The position numbers and the translations under genes were made by a program. From Leptolyngbya subtilissima AS-A7 (GTDB lineage: Bacteria; Cyanobacteriota; Cyanobacteriia; Phormidesmidales; Phormidesmidaceae): DNA of 64,000 nt. A model generated the notes under the pieces. The model was given only the letters and a program-made list of their open reading frames with translations. It was not told where the DNA came from and made no database searches. Below, piece by piece: positions 1-9,142 of this stretch; the stretch's first letter is position 1; each line of letters opens with the position of its first letter. The DNA lies in assembly GCF_039962255.1 (NCBI RefSeq), contig NZ_JAMPKY010000003.1:310001-374000 (forward strand), in the 5' to 3' direction.

Positions 1-1244
1 TCGGGGTATTGTTTCCATCGGCCGCCGACCAAAAGCCCCGGGCCGCGTAGGGCACCGTTTTGCTCACGAGATAGAAACTTGATGCTCTGAAATTCTAGAA
101 GCCCAATCGCATCGAACTGCTGACCGCCTGATGAGCTATCGACCAGTCTGACCATTAGCTTTGACCCGTCTTGATAGTTGCGCCAGCGATCGCCCGGAAT
201 GAAAATTCGACCCTGTAGGGCCTCGGACTGGGCGATGGTCATCACTTCGCCCGATTGATGGTGGTAGGTTACGTACTCTTTGATAGGCTTGAGAGTTTTC
301 TCAGCAAAATAATTGAGTTGCACTAAAATTTGGCGAATATCCTCTGGAATATCTACTCGGGTGGCAGGACTTTGGGGGTAGGGAAAAATATTGATCAACC
401 ACTGCTCAACGGTCTTGACAAAGCCGCTGATCTCCGGCTCAAAAGTGTTTTCGTAAAAATCGTTGAGAAACTGCTGAGGACTCTCGTTAGTTTTGACTGG
501 CAGCGGACTGGTCTGATGCACGCGATAGGAATCTAGCAGCACCTGCATGTATCGCAGCTGCAACATTAAAATAGACGCAAACCCACGCTCCATTTCTTTA
601 TAGATTTCAAGACGTTTGTCGGTTTGCCCAAGAGTCGAAGATTCTGAGTGAAAAATAGCCGCGCTTTTCCAAGCGTCAAATAAGTTGGCATTGTCAAAGT
701 CTTTGGAAGGCATTAGCGTAGTATAAATTCTAGTAATGCTCTCTTGGTAATTTGCTTCCTCCTCGAGAATAAGCTCCGCAAAATGGTTAGCCATATCCTC
801 TGCTTGCTCATGCTCTGGATTGTTACCTGAAGCTATGAACGACTTTTTAATCTTAGACAGTGTTTGTTTAAATACGTTATCTTCGTGGGCGATCGAGCTG
901 TATAGACTCTGCTCAGCTTTTGCAAATATCTCAGAGCGCAGATAGTCGGTCTTCTTTTCGAGGGAAATGCTTAAGCTCTTGAGTTGCTTTTCTAGAGCGT
1001 CAATACGTTGATGAGCGGCGTTCACCTGGTTTGCCAAAACAGTGACTCGATCGTCTTTAGGAAAGTTGCCGGTAAATGCGATCGTAAAGATTAAATCTTT
1101 CCACTCCTCATAGGTTTTATCTTGCAAGCGCATTCTTTTTTGGGCTTCCTTAGCTAAAGCACCTGTGACTTCTTTTTTGGCAGTGTCAAGCATGACTCCT
1201 GCTAGCGCTTCCGTAATTTCTGCGGCAATGGCTCCGTAAAGCAT
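1..1244 (-). CDS. Unrecognised protein with central coiled coil, 3' end beyond window
   Basis: The minus strand reads open from an ATG at 1244-1242 to base 1 without a stop, giving 414 codons; the C-terminus lies outside the window. The start is preceded by a good ribosome site (AGGAG, about 7 bases upstream). The product begins MLYGAIAAEITEALAGVM. It has a lysine-rich helical N-terminus and a probable coiled coil near residues 70-115 (QRIDALEKQLKSLSISLEKK). A long helical, acidic middle follows, and from about residue 340 a stretch that looks beta-rich. I see no signal peptide, clear membrane helix or catalytic motif, and I do not recognise a family. The codons are visibly more A/T-rich than those of the neighbours, which suggests acquired DNA. 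A helical domain followed by a beta domain occurs in some pore-forming proteins, but nothing here proves that. Confidence 0.75.
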   Translation of the reverse strand, partial: MLYGAIAAEITEALAGVMLDTAKKEVTGALAKEAQKRMRLQDKTYEEWKDLIFTIAFTGNFPKDDRVTVLANQVNAAHQRIDALEKQLKSLSISLEKKTDYLRSEIFAKAEQSLYSSIAHEDNVFKQTLSKIKKSFIASGNNPEHEQAEDMANHFAELILEEEANYQESITRIYTTLMPSKDFDNANLFDAWKSAAIFHSESSTLGQTDKRLEIYKEMERGFASILMLQLRYMQVLLDSYRVHQTSPLPVKTNESPQQFLNDFYENTFEPEISGFVKTVEQWLINIFPYPQSPATRVDIPEDIRQILVQLNYFAEKTLKPIKEYVTYHHQSGEVMTIAQSEALQGRIFIPGDRWRNYQDGSKLMVRLVDSSSGGQQFDAIGLLEFQSIKFLSREQNGALRGPGLLVGGRWKQYP

Positions 1245-1624
1245 TGGTCGTCTCCTAGATATGGGGCTAGTCCAGCGGCAGTTTTTTGTTAGAAACAAAT
1301 GCTTTTTTACGGCATTTGTTGCGCAGGCTGCTGTGTTAAAGAGTGCTTCAAAGAGGCTCCGTAGAATTACAGACAGCAATTGGTGATCTCGATCAGTGGC
1401 TCTGGTGCGCTGACTGATAAAAACAGTGAAAACTGGTCGTTTTGAGATTAAGGGACACGCTAGCAGCACCCAACAAAACCTGCCTAATTTTGGTTGCCGG
1501 CCGTCTTACTCAACCTACGTCTCCCGTGCCTATGGCTGGCAATTGAGACAAACTGCGGCTTCTGAGCCAGGGCAATTCACGCCGCATCAAGCCTGCGGCA
1601 TTCCAGTACGGGAACCGATTCGAA
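1245..1624. other. Intergenic region with inverted repeat upstream of the left-edge gene
   Basis: This 380-base gap separates the start of the unknown gene from the 3' end of the GH63 gene. A perfect 9-base inverted repeat (AACAAATGC / GCATTTGTT, 1294-1302 and 1312-1320) with a T-rich 9-base loop lies about 50 bases upstream of the unknown gene's start. It could be an operator or a small hairpin in its leader. The rest (1330-1620) contains no gene I can support; the plus-strand frame at 1426-1812 mostly mirrors GH63. Confidence 0.4.
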
Positions 1625-4369
1625 TCAGGTATCCCTTTGGCAATCGCGGGTATATTCGGCCTGCTGCTGAATTAGTTTGGCGACTAACCCTGTCCAGCCG
1701 GTTTGGTGGCTGGCCCCTAGCCCGACCCCATTGTCGCCGTGGAAGTATTCGTAAAACAGCACGTAGTCGCGCCAGTGAGGATCATGCTGAAAAGGGCTGC
1801 TACTGCCGTTGACGGGGCGATCGCCTCCTGACCTAGGCTCAAAAATGGCGATTAGCCGCTGGGATAGCTCACTGGCGACCTCCCATAGGTTCATCCACTG
1901 CCCAGAACCGGTGGGGCATTCAACTTTGTAGTCGTCGCCCAGGTAGTGGTGAAACTTTTGCAGCGACTCAATGAGCAAATAGTTGACCGGAAACCAGATC
2001 GGTCCCCGCCAGTTGGAGTTGCCGCCAAATAGCCCGCTGCTCGACTCGGCGGGTTCGTAATCCACCCGATATTCTTGCCCGTCGGCGTGGAACCGATAGG
2101 GGTGCTCGGCGTGGTATTTCGACAGGGCGCGAATGCCGTAGGGGCTGAGGAATTCGGACTCATCTAACAGTTTTTCGAGCAGGCGGCGGAGACGATCGCG
2201 CGGTTCGACCTGGCCCAGGGTGGCATAGCATAGAGCCAGCATGCGCCGCGCCTCCTGCCCCTTCGTTTCCATACAGGCGACATTGCGCTTGAGGTTGGGG
2301 CGATTTTGAATGAACCACTCCAGCCTTTCGGCGAAGTCGGGCAGTTTCTCCAAGGTTTCGGGCTCCAGAGTCATGACTGCGCAGAGGGGAATTAGCCCGA
2401 CCAGCGAGCGAATTTTCATCTGAATGCGATGGTCGCAAGCTGGCCCTGAGGGGCCATCGCCGTCGGGCAGGTGCAGTACGTCGTAGAAAAAACCATCCTC
2501 CTCGTTCCACAGGCGGGTTTGGTCGTCGCCGATGTGGTTCATGGCGTCGGCGATGTAGATAAAGTGCTCGAAGAATTTGGTGGCCATGTCTTCGTAGACC
2601 GGGTTCTCCAAAGCCAGTTCTAGCGCCATCTCCAGCATATTGAGGCAGTACATCGCCATCCAGCTGGTGCCGTCCGACTGCTCTAGGGTGCCGCCCGTGG
2701 GCAGCGGGGCGCTGCGGTCAAACACGCCGATGTTGTCGAGGCCCAAAAAGCCGCCTTCAAACACGTTTTTGCCCTCGGCGTCTTTGCGGTTGACCCACCA
2801 GGTAAAGTTGAGCAGCAATTTCTGAAAGACGCGCTCTAGAAAGGGGCGATGGTCAACACCTGGCCCAGTCATTTTTTGGGCAATCTTGTAGACCCGCCAG
2901 GTGGCCCAGGCGTGGACGGGTGGGTTGACATCGCCAAAGGCCCACTCGTAAGCGGGCAGCTGGCCGTTGGGGTGCATATACCACTCCCGCGTTAGCAGGT
3001 CGAGCTGCTGTTTGGCAAACTCGGGGTCAACCATGGCTAGGGGAATGCAGTGGAAGGCCAAATCCCAGGCGGCAAACCAGGGGTACTCCCACTTGTCAGG
3101 CATGGAGATGATTTCGGCGGTGTCGATGTGCTGCCACTGGCGGTTGCGGCTGCGGCCCTGCGGCGGCTCTGGCATGGTGGTGTCGCCCTTAAGCCATTGT
3201 TCCACCGAGTAGCGGTAGACCTGCTTGCTCCAGAGGAGGCCTGCGATCGCCTGCCGCTGAATCTGCCGCTGCTCGTCGCTCAGCTCAAAGGGAGTGAGGG
3301 CGCGGTAGAAATCGTCTGCCTCCTGTCGCCGAGTTTGGAGCATCGTCTCAAAGTCGGTACCGAAGGGATGTTCCACAGTGGACTGATGGGTCAGCCGCAG
3401 TCGAACTGTCCGCCGCTCCCCTGGATTCAGGGAAAGGCGATAGTGGGGCGAGACTTTGGTGCCCACCTGAGCGGAATTGACCGCATCTTTTTGCCCGTGA
3501 ATTACCGTGTTGTGAATGCTGTCTTTGACGTAGGGGGAGGCATTGTCGCCCCCAAATACTGCCGCATAATTAGTCTCGTTCTCGGTGAAATAGAGGGGTA
3601 GGTTTCCACCATTAGTCGGTTCCCCCTCGCAGTGGAGCCAGTAGTTCCCCAACGTGGGGTGGGATGCTTCAATCACAACATCCCCTGTAGGGGCAGGCCG
3701 TTTGCCCCTACAGAACTTGGGCTTCTTTACGTCTTCACCCCAGGCCCAGGTATTACGAAACCACAGCGTTGGTAGCAGGTGGATTTTAGCTGGCTCAGGA
3801 CCGCGATTGACGATTTCAATGGCAATTAGAATGTCTTCGGGGTCGGCCTTGGCGTATTCCACGAATACATCAAAATAGCGATTCTCGTTGAAAACACCTG
3901 TATCTAGCAGCTCGTACTCGGGCTGGTCGTACCCGCGCCGCTGGTTTTCGGTTACTAAGTCAGCGTAGGGGTACTCGGCCTGGGGATATTTGTAGAGAAA
4001 CTTTAGATAGCTGTGGGTGGGAGTGCTATCGAGGTAAAAGTAGTATTCCTTCACGTCTTCGCCGTGGTTGCCCTGGTCGCCAGTCAATCCAAACAAGCGC
4101 TCTTTGAGCACAGGATCGTTCCCATTCCACAGGGCCAGAGCAAAGCAGAGCAGCTGCTGGTCATCACAAATGCCACCCAAGCCGTCCTCGCCCCAGCGGT
4201 AGGCCCGCGAGTGCGACTGCTGGTGAGAGAAATAATTCCACGCTGCACCCGTAGCACTGTAGTCTTCGCGCACGGTGCCCCACTGGCGATCGCTCAGGTA
4301 TGGCCCCCATTTTTGCCACGGCGTTTGCGATGTGTGGGTCGCTTTGAGGCGCTGGTGCTCTGGGTTCAT
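1625..4369 (-). CDS. Glycoside hydrolase family 63 (glucosidase-like) protein
   Basis: This 914-residue protein resembles the bacterial/cyanobacterial GH63 group, relatives of eukaryotic processing glucosidase I and of bacterial enzymes acting on small alpha-glucosides. The N-terminal half (about 1-340) looks like the beta-sandwich domain. The C-terminal half has the helical (alpha/alpha)6-barrel pattern, with conserved-looking blocks [20 protein letters not shown] (about 435-455), [15 protein letters not shown] and [14 protein letters not shown]. There is no signal peptide, so it is probably cytosolic. A likely role is hydrolysis of a glucoside or compatible-solute sugar; the substrate cannot be told from sequence. 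It is transcribed in the same direction as xseA-xseB, about 137 bases downstream. A palindromic repeat sits in frame near residues 219-228. No strong ribosome site is seen at the start. Confidence 0.88.
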   Translation of the reverse strand: MNPEHQRLKATHTSQTPWQKWGPYLSDRQWGTVREDYSATGAAWNYFSHQQSHSRAYRWGEDGLGGICDDQQLLCFALALWNGNDPVLKERLFGLTGDQGNHGEDVKEYYFYLDSTPTHSYLKFLYKYPQAEYPYADLVTENQRRGYDQPEYELLDTGVFNENRYFDVFVEYAKADPEDILIAIEIVNRGPEPAKIHLLPTLWFRNTWAWGEDVKKPKFCRGKRPAPTGDVVIEASHPTLGNYWLHCEGEPTNGGNLPLYFTENETNYAAVFGGDNASPYVKDSIHNTVIHGQKDAVNSAQVGTKVSPHYRLSLNPGERRTVRLRLTHQSTVEHPFGTDFETMLQTRRQEADDFYRALTPFELSDEQRQIQRQAIAGLLWSKQVYRYSVEQWLKGDTTMPEPPQGRSRNRQWQHIDTAEIISMPDKWEYPWFAAWDLAFHCIPLAMVDPEFAKQQLDLLTREWYMHPNGQLPAYEWAFGDVNPPVHAWATWRVYKIAQKMTGPGVDHRPFLERVFQKLLLNFTWWVNRKDAEGKNVFEGGFLGLDNIGVFDRSAPLPTGGTLEQSDGTSWMAMYCLNMLEMALELALENPVYEDMATKFFEHFIYIADAMNHIGDDQTRLWNEEDGFFYDVLHLPDGDGPSGPACDHRIQMKIRSLVGLIPLCAVMTLEPETLEKLPDFAERLEWFIQNRPNLKRNVACMETKGQEARRMLALCYATLGQVEPRDRLRRLLEKLLDESEFLSPYGIRALSKYHAEHPYRFHADGQEYRVDYEPAESSSGLFGGNSNWRGPIWFPVNYLLIESLQKFHHYLGDDYKVECPTGSGQWMNLWEVASELSQRLIAIFEPRSGGDRPVNGSSSPFQHDPHWRDYVLFYEYFHGDNGVGLGASHQTGWTGLVAKLIQQQAEYTRDCQRDT
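3685..3713. repeat. Palindromic repeat inside the GH63 reading frame
   Basis: An 11-base perfect inverted repeat (CTGTAGGGGCA / TGCCCCTACAG) with a 7-base loop lies inside the GH63 coding sequence and is read in frame as roughly [11 protein letters not shown]. Its arms match those of the palindrome at 31311-31339, so the two are copies of one small repeat family. Insertion in frame suggests the protein tolerates a surface loop here. Confidence 0.65.
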
Positions 4370-4433
4370 GGGGCTAGAGGAGAGTCTGGTCTTCTCTAGG
4401 ATGAGCCTTAATTTTAGAAATAACCGGAGGCTG

Positions 4434-4460
4434 CCCTAGAAACTTAGTCATTTTCTAGGG
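4434..4460. repeat. Hairpin between xseB and GH63 gene
   Basis: A 9-base inverted repeat (CCCTAGAAA / TTTCTAGGG, 9-base loop) sits between the xseB stop and the GH63 start. No T-run follows on the minus strand, so it is not a classical terminator. It could be an RNA-stability element or a weak attenuator between the genes. Confidence 0.4.
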
Positions 4461-4506
4461 AGTGAGTCTAAAGCTTGCCTGGCCGAGCCCAGAGGTCGGG
4501 TTGGGT

Positions 4507-4719
4507 TCAGTGGTCGGCTAGGGTCTCAATTAGCAGATCCACCTGCTGCTGTTTTTCGTTCAGGTAGGTTTCGCACTGCTGGAGGGCCTGTACGGCCTGC
4601 TCAAACTGACTCAGCACCGCCGCTAAGGGCAGGCTGCCCGATTCGAGGTCGGCGATGATTGCTTCTACATTGGCGACGGTGGTTTCGTAGCTCCAGGCGT
4701 CGGCGGCTTTCTTGGGCAT
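4507..4719 (-). CDS. xseB: Exodeoxyribonuclease VII small subunit
   Basis: The 70-residue product has the length and pattern of XseB: SYETTVANVEAIIADLESG, LPLAAVLSQFEQAVQALQQC and then a helix ending near LIETLADH. It forms the two-helix subunit that binds XseA in exonuclease VII, which degrades single-stranded DNA from both ends in repair and recombination. It lies 49 bases downstream of xseA on the same strand, so the two are probably co-transcribed. The spacer is pyrimidine-rich on the coding strand, one of several such tracts in the window. Confidence 0.93.
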   Translation of the reverse strand: MPKKAADAWSYETTVANVEAIIADLESGSLPLAAVLSQFEQAVQALQQCETYLNEKQQQVDLLIETLADH

Positions 4720-4768
4720 AGGGGTGAAGGGTGGGTTAGAGGGCGAGGGAGATGAGGAAGATAGAATG

Positions 4769-6010
4769 TTAGGGGTTGGAGGGATGGACTTGGGTGACTT
4801 GGACGGTGAGGTGGCCCTGGGCGAGCTGGATTTGGAGGGTTTGGCCGGGGATGGTGGATTGGGCCTGGGTGACGAGCTGGTTAGCTTCGTCGCGCACTAG
4901 GGCATAGCCTCGCCTAACGACGGTGTCGGGGTCAAGGGTCATGAGGTGGCTCCGCAGGGCGGCGGTGCGATCGCTCGCCTGCCGCATTTCCACCTGTACT
5001 CCCTGCACTAGGCGGCGCTTGAGCTGCTTGAGGTGAACGATCTGCTGCTGCACCCGTTGGTCGAGGCGGGTGTGCAGTAATCGCTTGCCCAGGCGGTGCA
5101 CATCGGTTTGGGCATCGAGCAAATGCTCAGTAGTCAGGGTTTTGAGCAGGGCTACGCGCTGGCGGTGAGCGTCGATCAGATCGGCTAGGGCTGGGACGGC
5201 GGCGATCGCAGCAGCAGTCGGCGTATGGGCACACAGATCCGCCGCCAGATCCGCCAGCGATTCGTCGCGCTGATGGCCGATGCCTGTCACGACCGGGATC
5301 GGGCAGTTGGCGATCGCCCGCACCACCCGCTCGTCGTCGAAACACTCCAGATCTTCGCTGGCCCCGCCGCCGCGAGCCAAAATCAGCACCTCGGCGCGAC
5401 CATCGGCGGCGACTCGCTCCATGGCGGCAACGATAGAGGCAGGGGCGGTGTCACCCTGCACCGTGGCGGGCGAAAAGAGAATGTGTAGGCCGGGGTGGTG
5501 GTGGCGCAGCGATCGCTGAATGTCTCCCCAAGCCGCCGCTTGGGGAGACGACACCACGGCTATGGTCTGGGGCAGGGCAGGCAGTGGGCGCTTAAACTCG
5601 GGGTCAAACAAACCCTCAGCAGCGAGCCGCTGGCGCAGCTGGCGGTAGCGCAGAGCCTTGAGGCCGTCGCCGCTGGGCAGCACCTGCCACACCGTTAGCT
5701 GATAGCTGCTGCGCTGGGGGTAGACCTTTACCGTGCCTAGGGCGATCACTTGTTCACCGACGGCAGGTAAGGTCGTGAGCCGCGCCTGCTGGCTGCGCCA
5801 GGCTACAGCATTGATGGCAGCTCCAGTGTCGGGGTCAGTGAGGGTAAAAAACAGCCCCTTGGCGTGGTTATTAGCGCTCGACACTTCCCCCACGACCCAG
5901 ACCTGGCGCAGGGTGGGGTCGTCTTCTAAAACGGCCTTAATGTAGTCGACCAAACCGCCGACGCTCAAGGCTGCTGGGGCCGTAGCCAGATTAAACTCAG
6001 GGTTAGTCAT
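4769..6010 (-). CDS. xseA: Exodeoxyribonuclease VII large subunit
   Basis: The 413-residue product is a normal-length XseA. An N-terminal OB fold (about 12-110, with LRQVWVVGEVSSANNHAKG) binds single-stranded DNA. The catalytic domain has the family blocks IAVVSSPQAAAWGDI, LARGGGASEDLECFDDE and VTGIGHQRDESLADLAADL, and a long coiled coil follows before the short C-terminal beta tail. The ATG at 6010 fits the family's N-terminus. xseB follows 49 bases downstream, so both subunits come from one transcript. Acts in the cytoplasm on single-stranded DNA during repair. Confidence 0.95.
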   Translation of the reverse strand: MTNPEFNLATAPAALSVGGLVDYIKAVLEDDPTLRQVWVVGEVSSANNHAKGLFFTLTDPDTGAAINAVAWRSQQARLTTLPAVGEQVIALGTVKVYPQRSSYQLTVWQVLPSGDGLKALRYRQLRQRLAAEGLFDPEFKRPLPALPQTIAVVSSPQAAAWGDIQRSLRHHHPGLHILFSPATVQGDTAPASIVAAMERVAADGRAEVLILARGGGASEDLECFDDERVVRAIANCPIPVVTGIGHQRDESLADLAADLCAHTPTAAAIAAVPALADLIDAHRQRVALLKTLTTEHLLDAQTDVHRLGKRLLHTRLDQRVQQQIVHLKQLKRRLVQGVQVEMRQASDRTAALRSHLMTLDPDTVVRRGYALVRDEANQLVTQAQSTIPGQTLQIQLAQGHLTVQVTQVHPSNP

Positions 6011-6130
6011 GAAGTCTCGTTTTCAGCCAAACTCCAGTGTGGGCCAGATGGTTGTGAACATCAACCGGCTAGGTGCGCTGGTGTTGGCGGCTAGTACTTA
6101 AATAAGCCAATTGTGACAAGCTCGAGTACC

Positions 6131-6172
6131 TAGGGTCTAGGGTTCACGACCGGACTTAAACCCTAGACCCTA
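6131..6172. repeat. 14-bp inverted repeat between diguanylate cyclase and xseA
   Basis: TAGGGTCTAGGGTT is followed after 14 bases by its exact complement AACCCTAGACCCTA. It lies downstream of the diguanylate cyclase and upstream of xseA, both on the minus strand. There is no T-run, so it looks more like a dispersed palindromic element than a rho-independent terminator. The C/T-rich sequence following it (6173-6200) resembles other pyrimidine-rich tracts in the window. Confidence 0.5.
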
Positions 6173-6217
6173 TACCCCGACTCCCCACTTACCCGTTACC
6201 GCTAGCTTGACGGATCA

Positions 6218-8062
6218 CTAGGTAAAGCTGTCGCCGACCACATACCGGTTGCGGCCCTGGGCTTTGGCCTCGTAGAGGGCCAGGTCGGCGCGATGGATTA
6301 GCTCCCTGGGAGAGTGCTCTTTGACGGCAGGGCAGTGGCACACGAGGCCAAAGCTCAGGGTTAAGTTTGAGCTCACCTCTGAATAATCATGGGGCAGCGG
6401 GCACTGGGCGATCGCCGCCTGAACTTTTTCAACGATCTCAATGCTGCCATCGAGGGTGGTATCGGGCAGCAGCAGCACAAATTCTTCGCCGCCGTAGCGG
6501 GCGACCAGATCCCCCGGCCGCTTGACCACGTTGCTCAGCATCTGGGCCACCCGGCGCAGGCAGTCGTCGCCTGCCAGGTGACCATAGTTGTCGTTGTAGG
6601 GCTTGAAGTAGTCAATGTCGCAGAGAATTAGCGACAAATGTTTTTGCTGGCGGCGGGCCCGCTGCCACTCTAGATCGAGGGCCTGGTCAAAACTGCGGCG
6701 GTTGGCAATTTCGGTGAGACCATCGACGGTAGCCAGTCGGTTGAGCTCGGCATTGACCAGCTTGAGTTTTTGATTAAGGTCAGCCTGGGTGACTTCGGCT
6801 CGCTTGCGCTCGGTAATATCGCGCACAATCACCAGCACCTCGTTTTGGCTAATGGGCACCACCCGCGACTCTTCGTGGCGCAGTTCGCCGTTGATCTCAA
6901 TAGTGTGTTCGTAGCGCTGCCGGGTGCCCGTAGATAGGGCAATCCGTATGTAGTGCATGCGCTGGTCGGCCAGCTCCTTAGGAAAGCTGACGTAAAGCGA
7001 CTGTCCGCGCTCGGGGACAATGGGGCCGTAGAGGATAATCTCGCCGCCCGAAATCAGGTCGAGAATATTGCCGTTTTCGTCGATGCGCATCATCAGGTCG
7101 GGGATGGCTTCGAGAAGGGCCTGCTGAGTGGCCTGGTGGTCTTTGAGCGCAAATTCTGCCCGTTTGCGATCGCTGATATCTAGCGTAGTGCCGTCAATGC
7201 GGAGGGGGTTGCCCACATCATCGCGCACTAGGCGGGCCTGCCCACGCACCCAACACAGGGTGCCATCGGCGCGAAAGATCCGATACTCCCGGTCGATTTT
7301 GCCTTGGTAGCCCAAGGCCTCAATGTCGGCCAAAAGCAGCGGGTAATCGTCGGGGTGAATGCAGTTAAACCAGAGGTCGGCATCCGCTAAAAAAGCCTCT
7401 GGGGGGTGGCCGTAAAGGGCAGTAGCGGCAGCATTGACGTAGATGGTCTCCAGCGTTAAAGGGTCAACTGACCACACCACGCACTCTAGCGAGTTGAGAA
7501 TGCTATCGATGCGCTGCTGCTGCGATCGCAGCTCGGCCTGGGTAATCTCTATTTTTTCAGAGCTGCTAATTACCCACTGCTCTAGCTGCCGAGACAGGGC
7601 ATCGCGCTCGGCTTCAAACCGCTTGCGATCGCTAATATTCCGCAAAATCGACAGATGACGATTGGGCTGAACGTGAGCCGTCGCTGCAAACTCCACCGTT
7701 TTGACAGTGCCGTTGTCGAGCTGCAGCTGCTGTTCCCCCCGCATCTGCCCCGCCGCCAAAAAATCCTGCCAGACCGTCTCAAAATCCGTATCCAAGGACA
7801 AAAAATCGGCCACTCGTCGCCCGATTAAGTCTGCCTGGGGCAGCTCTAGCAGTGCGCAGGCCGCTGGGTTAGCCGCCACATAATACCCGGCGTCATTGAC
7901 AATGAGCATGGCATCAAGGGCGGCCTCAAAGATGCTCCAGGGCAGGGCTGCATCTAACGGCAGATTAGCCCCGGCTCCGTTCGCGCTAGCAATATCCCCG
8001 CCAAGATCTGACGGGGATGCTTCCAACTCAGCGGGGGGCTCGGACTCTGCAGGCAAAGGCAT
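6218..8062 (-). CDS. Three-PAS diguanylate cyclase (GGDEF)
   Basis: A 614-residue soluble signalling protein making cyclic di-GMP from two GTP. Three PAS domains lie at about 45-150, 190-310 and 315-420. Each is followed by a DISDRKR- or DITERKR-type linker, and a coiled coil lies near 155-190. The GGDEF domain is at about 440-610. Its active-site loop is GGEEF (524-528), a catalytically competent form, and RPGD five residues before it matches the RxxD inhibitory site for product feedback. No EAL domain, membrane helix or haem/flavin-binding residues are obvious, so the sensed signal is unknown. It stands alone; a likely output is control of motility or exopolysaccharide. Confidence 0.93.
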   Translation of the reverse strand: MPLPAESEPPAELEASPSDLGGDIASANGAGANLPLDAALPWSIFEAALDAMLIVNDAGYYVAANPAACALLELPQADLIGRRVADFLSLDTDFETVWQDFLAAGQMRGEQQLQLDNGTVKTVEFAATAHVQPNRHLSILRNISDRKRFEAERDALSRQLEQWVISSSEKIEITQAELRSQQQRIDSILNSLECVVWSVDPLTLETIYVNAAATALYGHPPEAFLADADLWFNCIHPDDYPLLLADIEALGYQGKIDREYRIFRADGTLCWVRGQARLVRDDVGNPLRIDGTTLDISDRKRAEFALKDHQATQQALLEAIPDLMMRIDENGNILDLISGGEIILYGPIVPERGQSLYVSFPKELADQRMHYIRIALSTGTRQRYEHTIEINGELRHEESRVVPISQNEVLVIVRDITERKRAEVTQADLNQKLKLVNAELNRLATVDGLTEIANRRSFDQALDLEWQRARRQQKHLSLILCDIDYFKPYNDNYGHLAGDDCLRRVAQMLSNVVKRPGDLVARYGGEEFVLLLPDTTLDGSIEIVEKVQAAIAQCPLPHDYSEVSSNLTLSFGLVCHCPAVKEHSPRELIHRADLALYEAKAQGRNRYVVGDSFT

Positions 8063-8446
8063 GACGTGGCTAGTAACTTCATCTTAAGAATTTCTGACCT
8101 TGCCAGAGTGAGCCGGCAACACCCGTCGAACCAGCGTCAAATTAAAGGAGCGTCTTTGTTAGCATGCCCCAATCTTCGAAGATGCTTGAATCTTGTTACG
8201 CTCAAATCTCTGATTAAGTAGCTAGTTTTCCTAACTTTTCTCCACGCAGTCTAAACCGGGTGCTGCTGATTGAGGGATAGCAGCAGATGGCAGCCGCCAT
8301 CACACCACCCCTCAATCAATCTGTTTACTATGGAAACAGGTGCTTTAGGGGACCGTTACCGTAGAGCGCCAAGGCCTTTTCCCTGTTCAGGCCGCTGACT
8401 GGCCCGGGGGCCTGCAATTGTTTGCTGCCACTACTGCATTGGTACG
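8063..8446. other. Intergenic region with nested hairpin
   Basis: This 384-base divergent gap should hold promoters for the diguanylate cyclase (minus) and the CPBP protease (plus). It has a nested inverted repeat: outer arms TGATTGAGGG / CCCTCAATCA (8267-8276, 8309-8318) enclose an inner stem GATGGC-AGCC-GCCATC (8286-8301). No T-run follows, so it may be a leader RNA structure. No gene is supported here. Confidence 0.4.
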
Positions 8447-9007
8447 TTGCAACACCTTCGCCTTAGCGCTTATATTGCCCTCCGACTCACCCTGCACCGG
8501 TTGCGGCAGGCCGCGACTACCTGGCCCCCGGCCCAGGACTGGGTGCTAGCGGCTGGGCTAACTGTGGCGCTGGGGCTAGTAACTATTCCCTTAGGGTTGC
8601 ACAGCCATTTTTTGGCCCCCACCCTGGCCGACATTACCTGGGGCGACGGACTGCGGCTAGCGGCGCGCGTGCTGCTGGTGCCTGCCCTGCTCGAAGAGGG
8701 GTTTTGGCGGGTGCTGCTGCTGCCCCACCCGACGGAGATCATGAGCGATCGCCGGCGCTGGCGGCTGGGTCTGCCCATGCTGGGTCTGTTTGTCGTCATG
8801 CATCCCCTCAATGCTATGGCGCTCTACCCCGTGGCTTTTACCACCTTTAGCAACCCAGTGTTTTTGTTGTCGGCCGCTCTGCTGGGCTTGATCTGCACCA
8901 TTGTTTACTGGAAGTCGGGTTCCTGGTGGGTGGTGGCGGCCATGCACTGGCTGGTGGTGATGGTGTGGCTGGTGTTTTTGGGCGGTTACAGCGCCTTGAG
9001 CCTCTAG
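8447..9007 (+). CDS. CPBP-family intramembrane protease
   Basis: The 186-residue product is a short member of the CPBP (CAAX protease and bacteriocin-processing, Abi) family of glutamate-type intramembrane proteases. It shows several hydrophobic helices and the family motifs LLEEGFWRVLLL (EExxxR, near 83), FVVMHPLNAM and a C-terminal AAMHWLVVMVW. The first two motifs give the presumed catalytic Glu and His. The likely start is TTG at 8447, because no ATG fits the frame nearby; this is less certain than the body of the gene. Substrate unknown. It lies 135 bases upstream of the double-AAA gene on the same strand. Confidence 0.8.
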   Translation: MQHLRLSAYIALRLTLHRLRQAATTWPPAQDWVLAAGLTVALGLVTIPLGLHSHFLAPTLADITWGDGLRLAARVLLVPALLEEGFWRVLLLPHPTEIMSDRRRWRLGLPMLGLFVVMHPLNAMALYPVAFTTFSNPVFLLSAALLGLICTIVYWKSGSWWVVAAMHWLVVMVWLVFLGGYSALSL

Positions 9008-9142
9008 AGCGGCGTTGTTTCTCAATTTTTATAACGACTGGGGCAGGGCAAAGGGGTTTGGCCGACCGGGAGTGAACCCTAGGCCTGGGGAACGCTAAGT
9101 GGTGCCCATTCCCTCGCTGTCAGCCCCAAACCGTGATGAGTA

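Noticed and set aside
1612-1632. tRNA-like T-arm word (GATTCGAATC)
   Set aside because: No acceptor stem, D-arm or anticodon arm can be drawn around it, and it overlaps the GH63 stop.
1426-1812. Plus-strand frame of 128 codons
   Set aside because: It largely overlaps the GH63 gene on the other strand and has no protein-like features or ribosome site.
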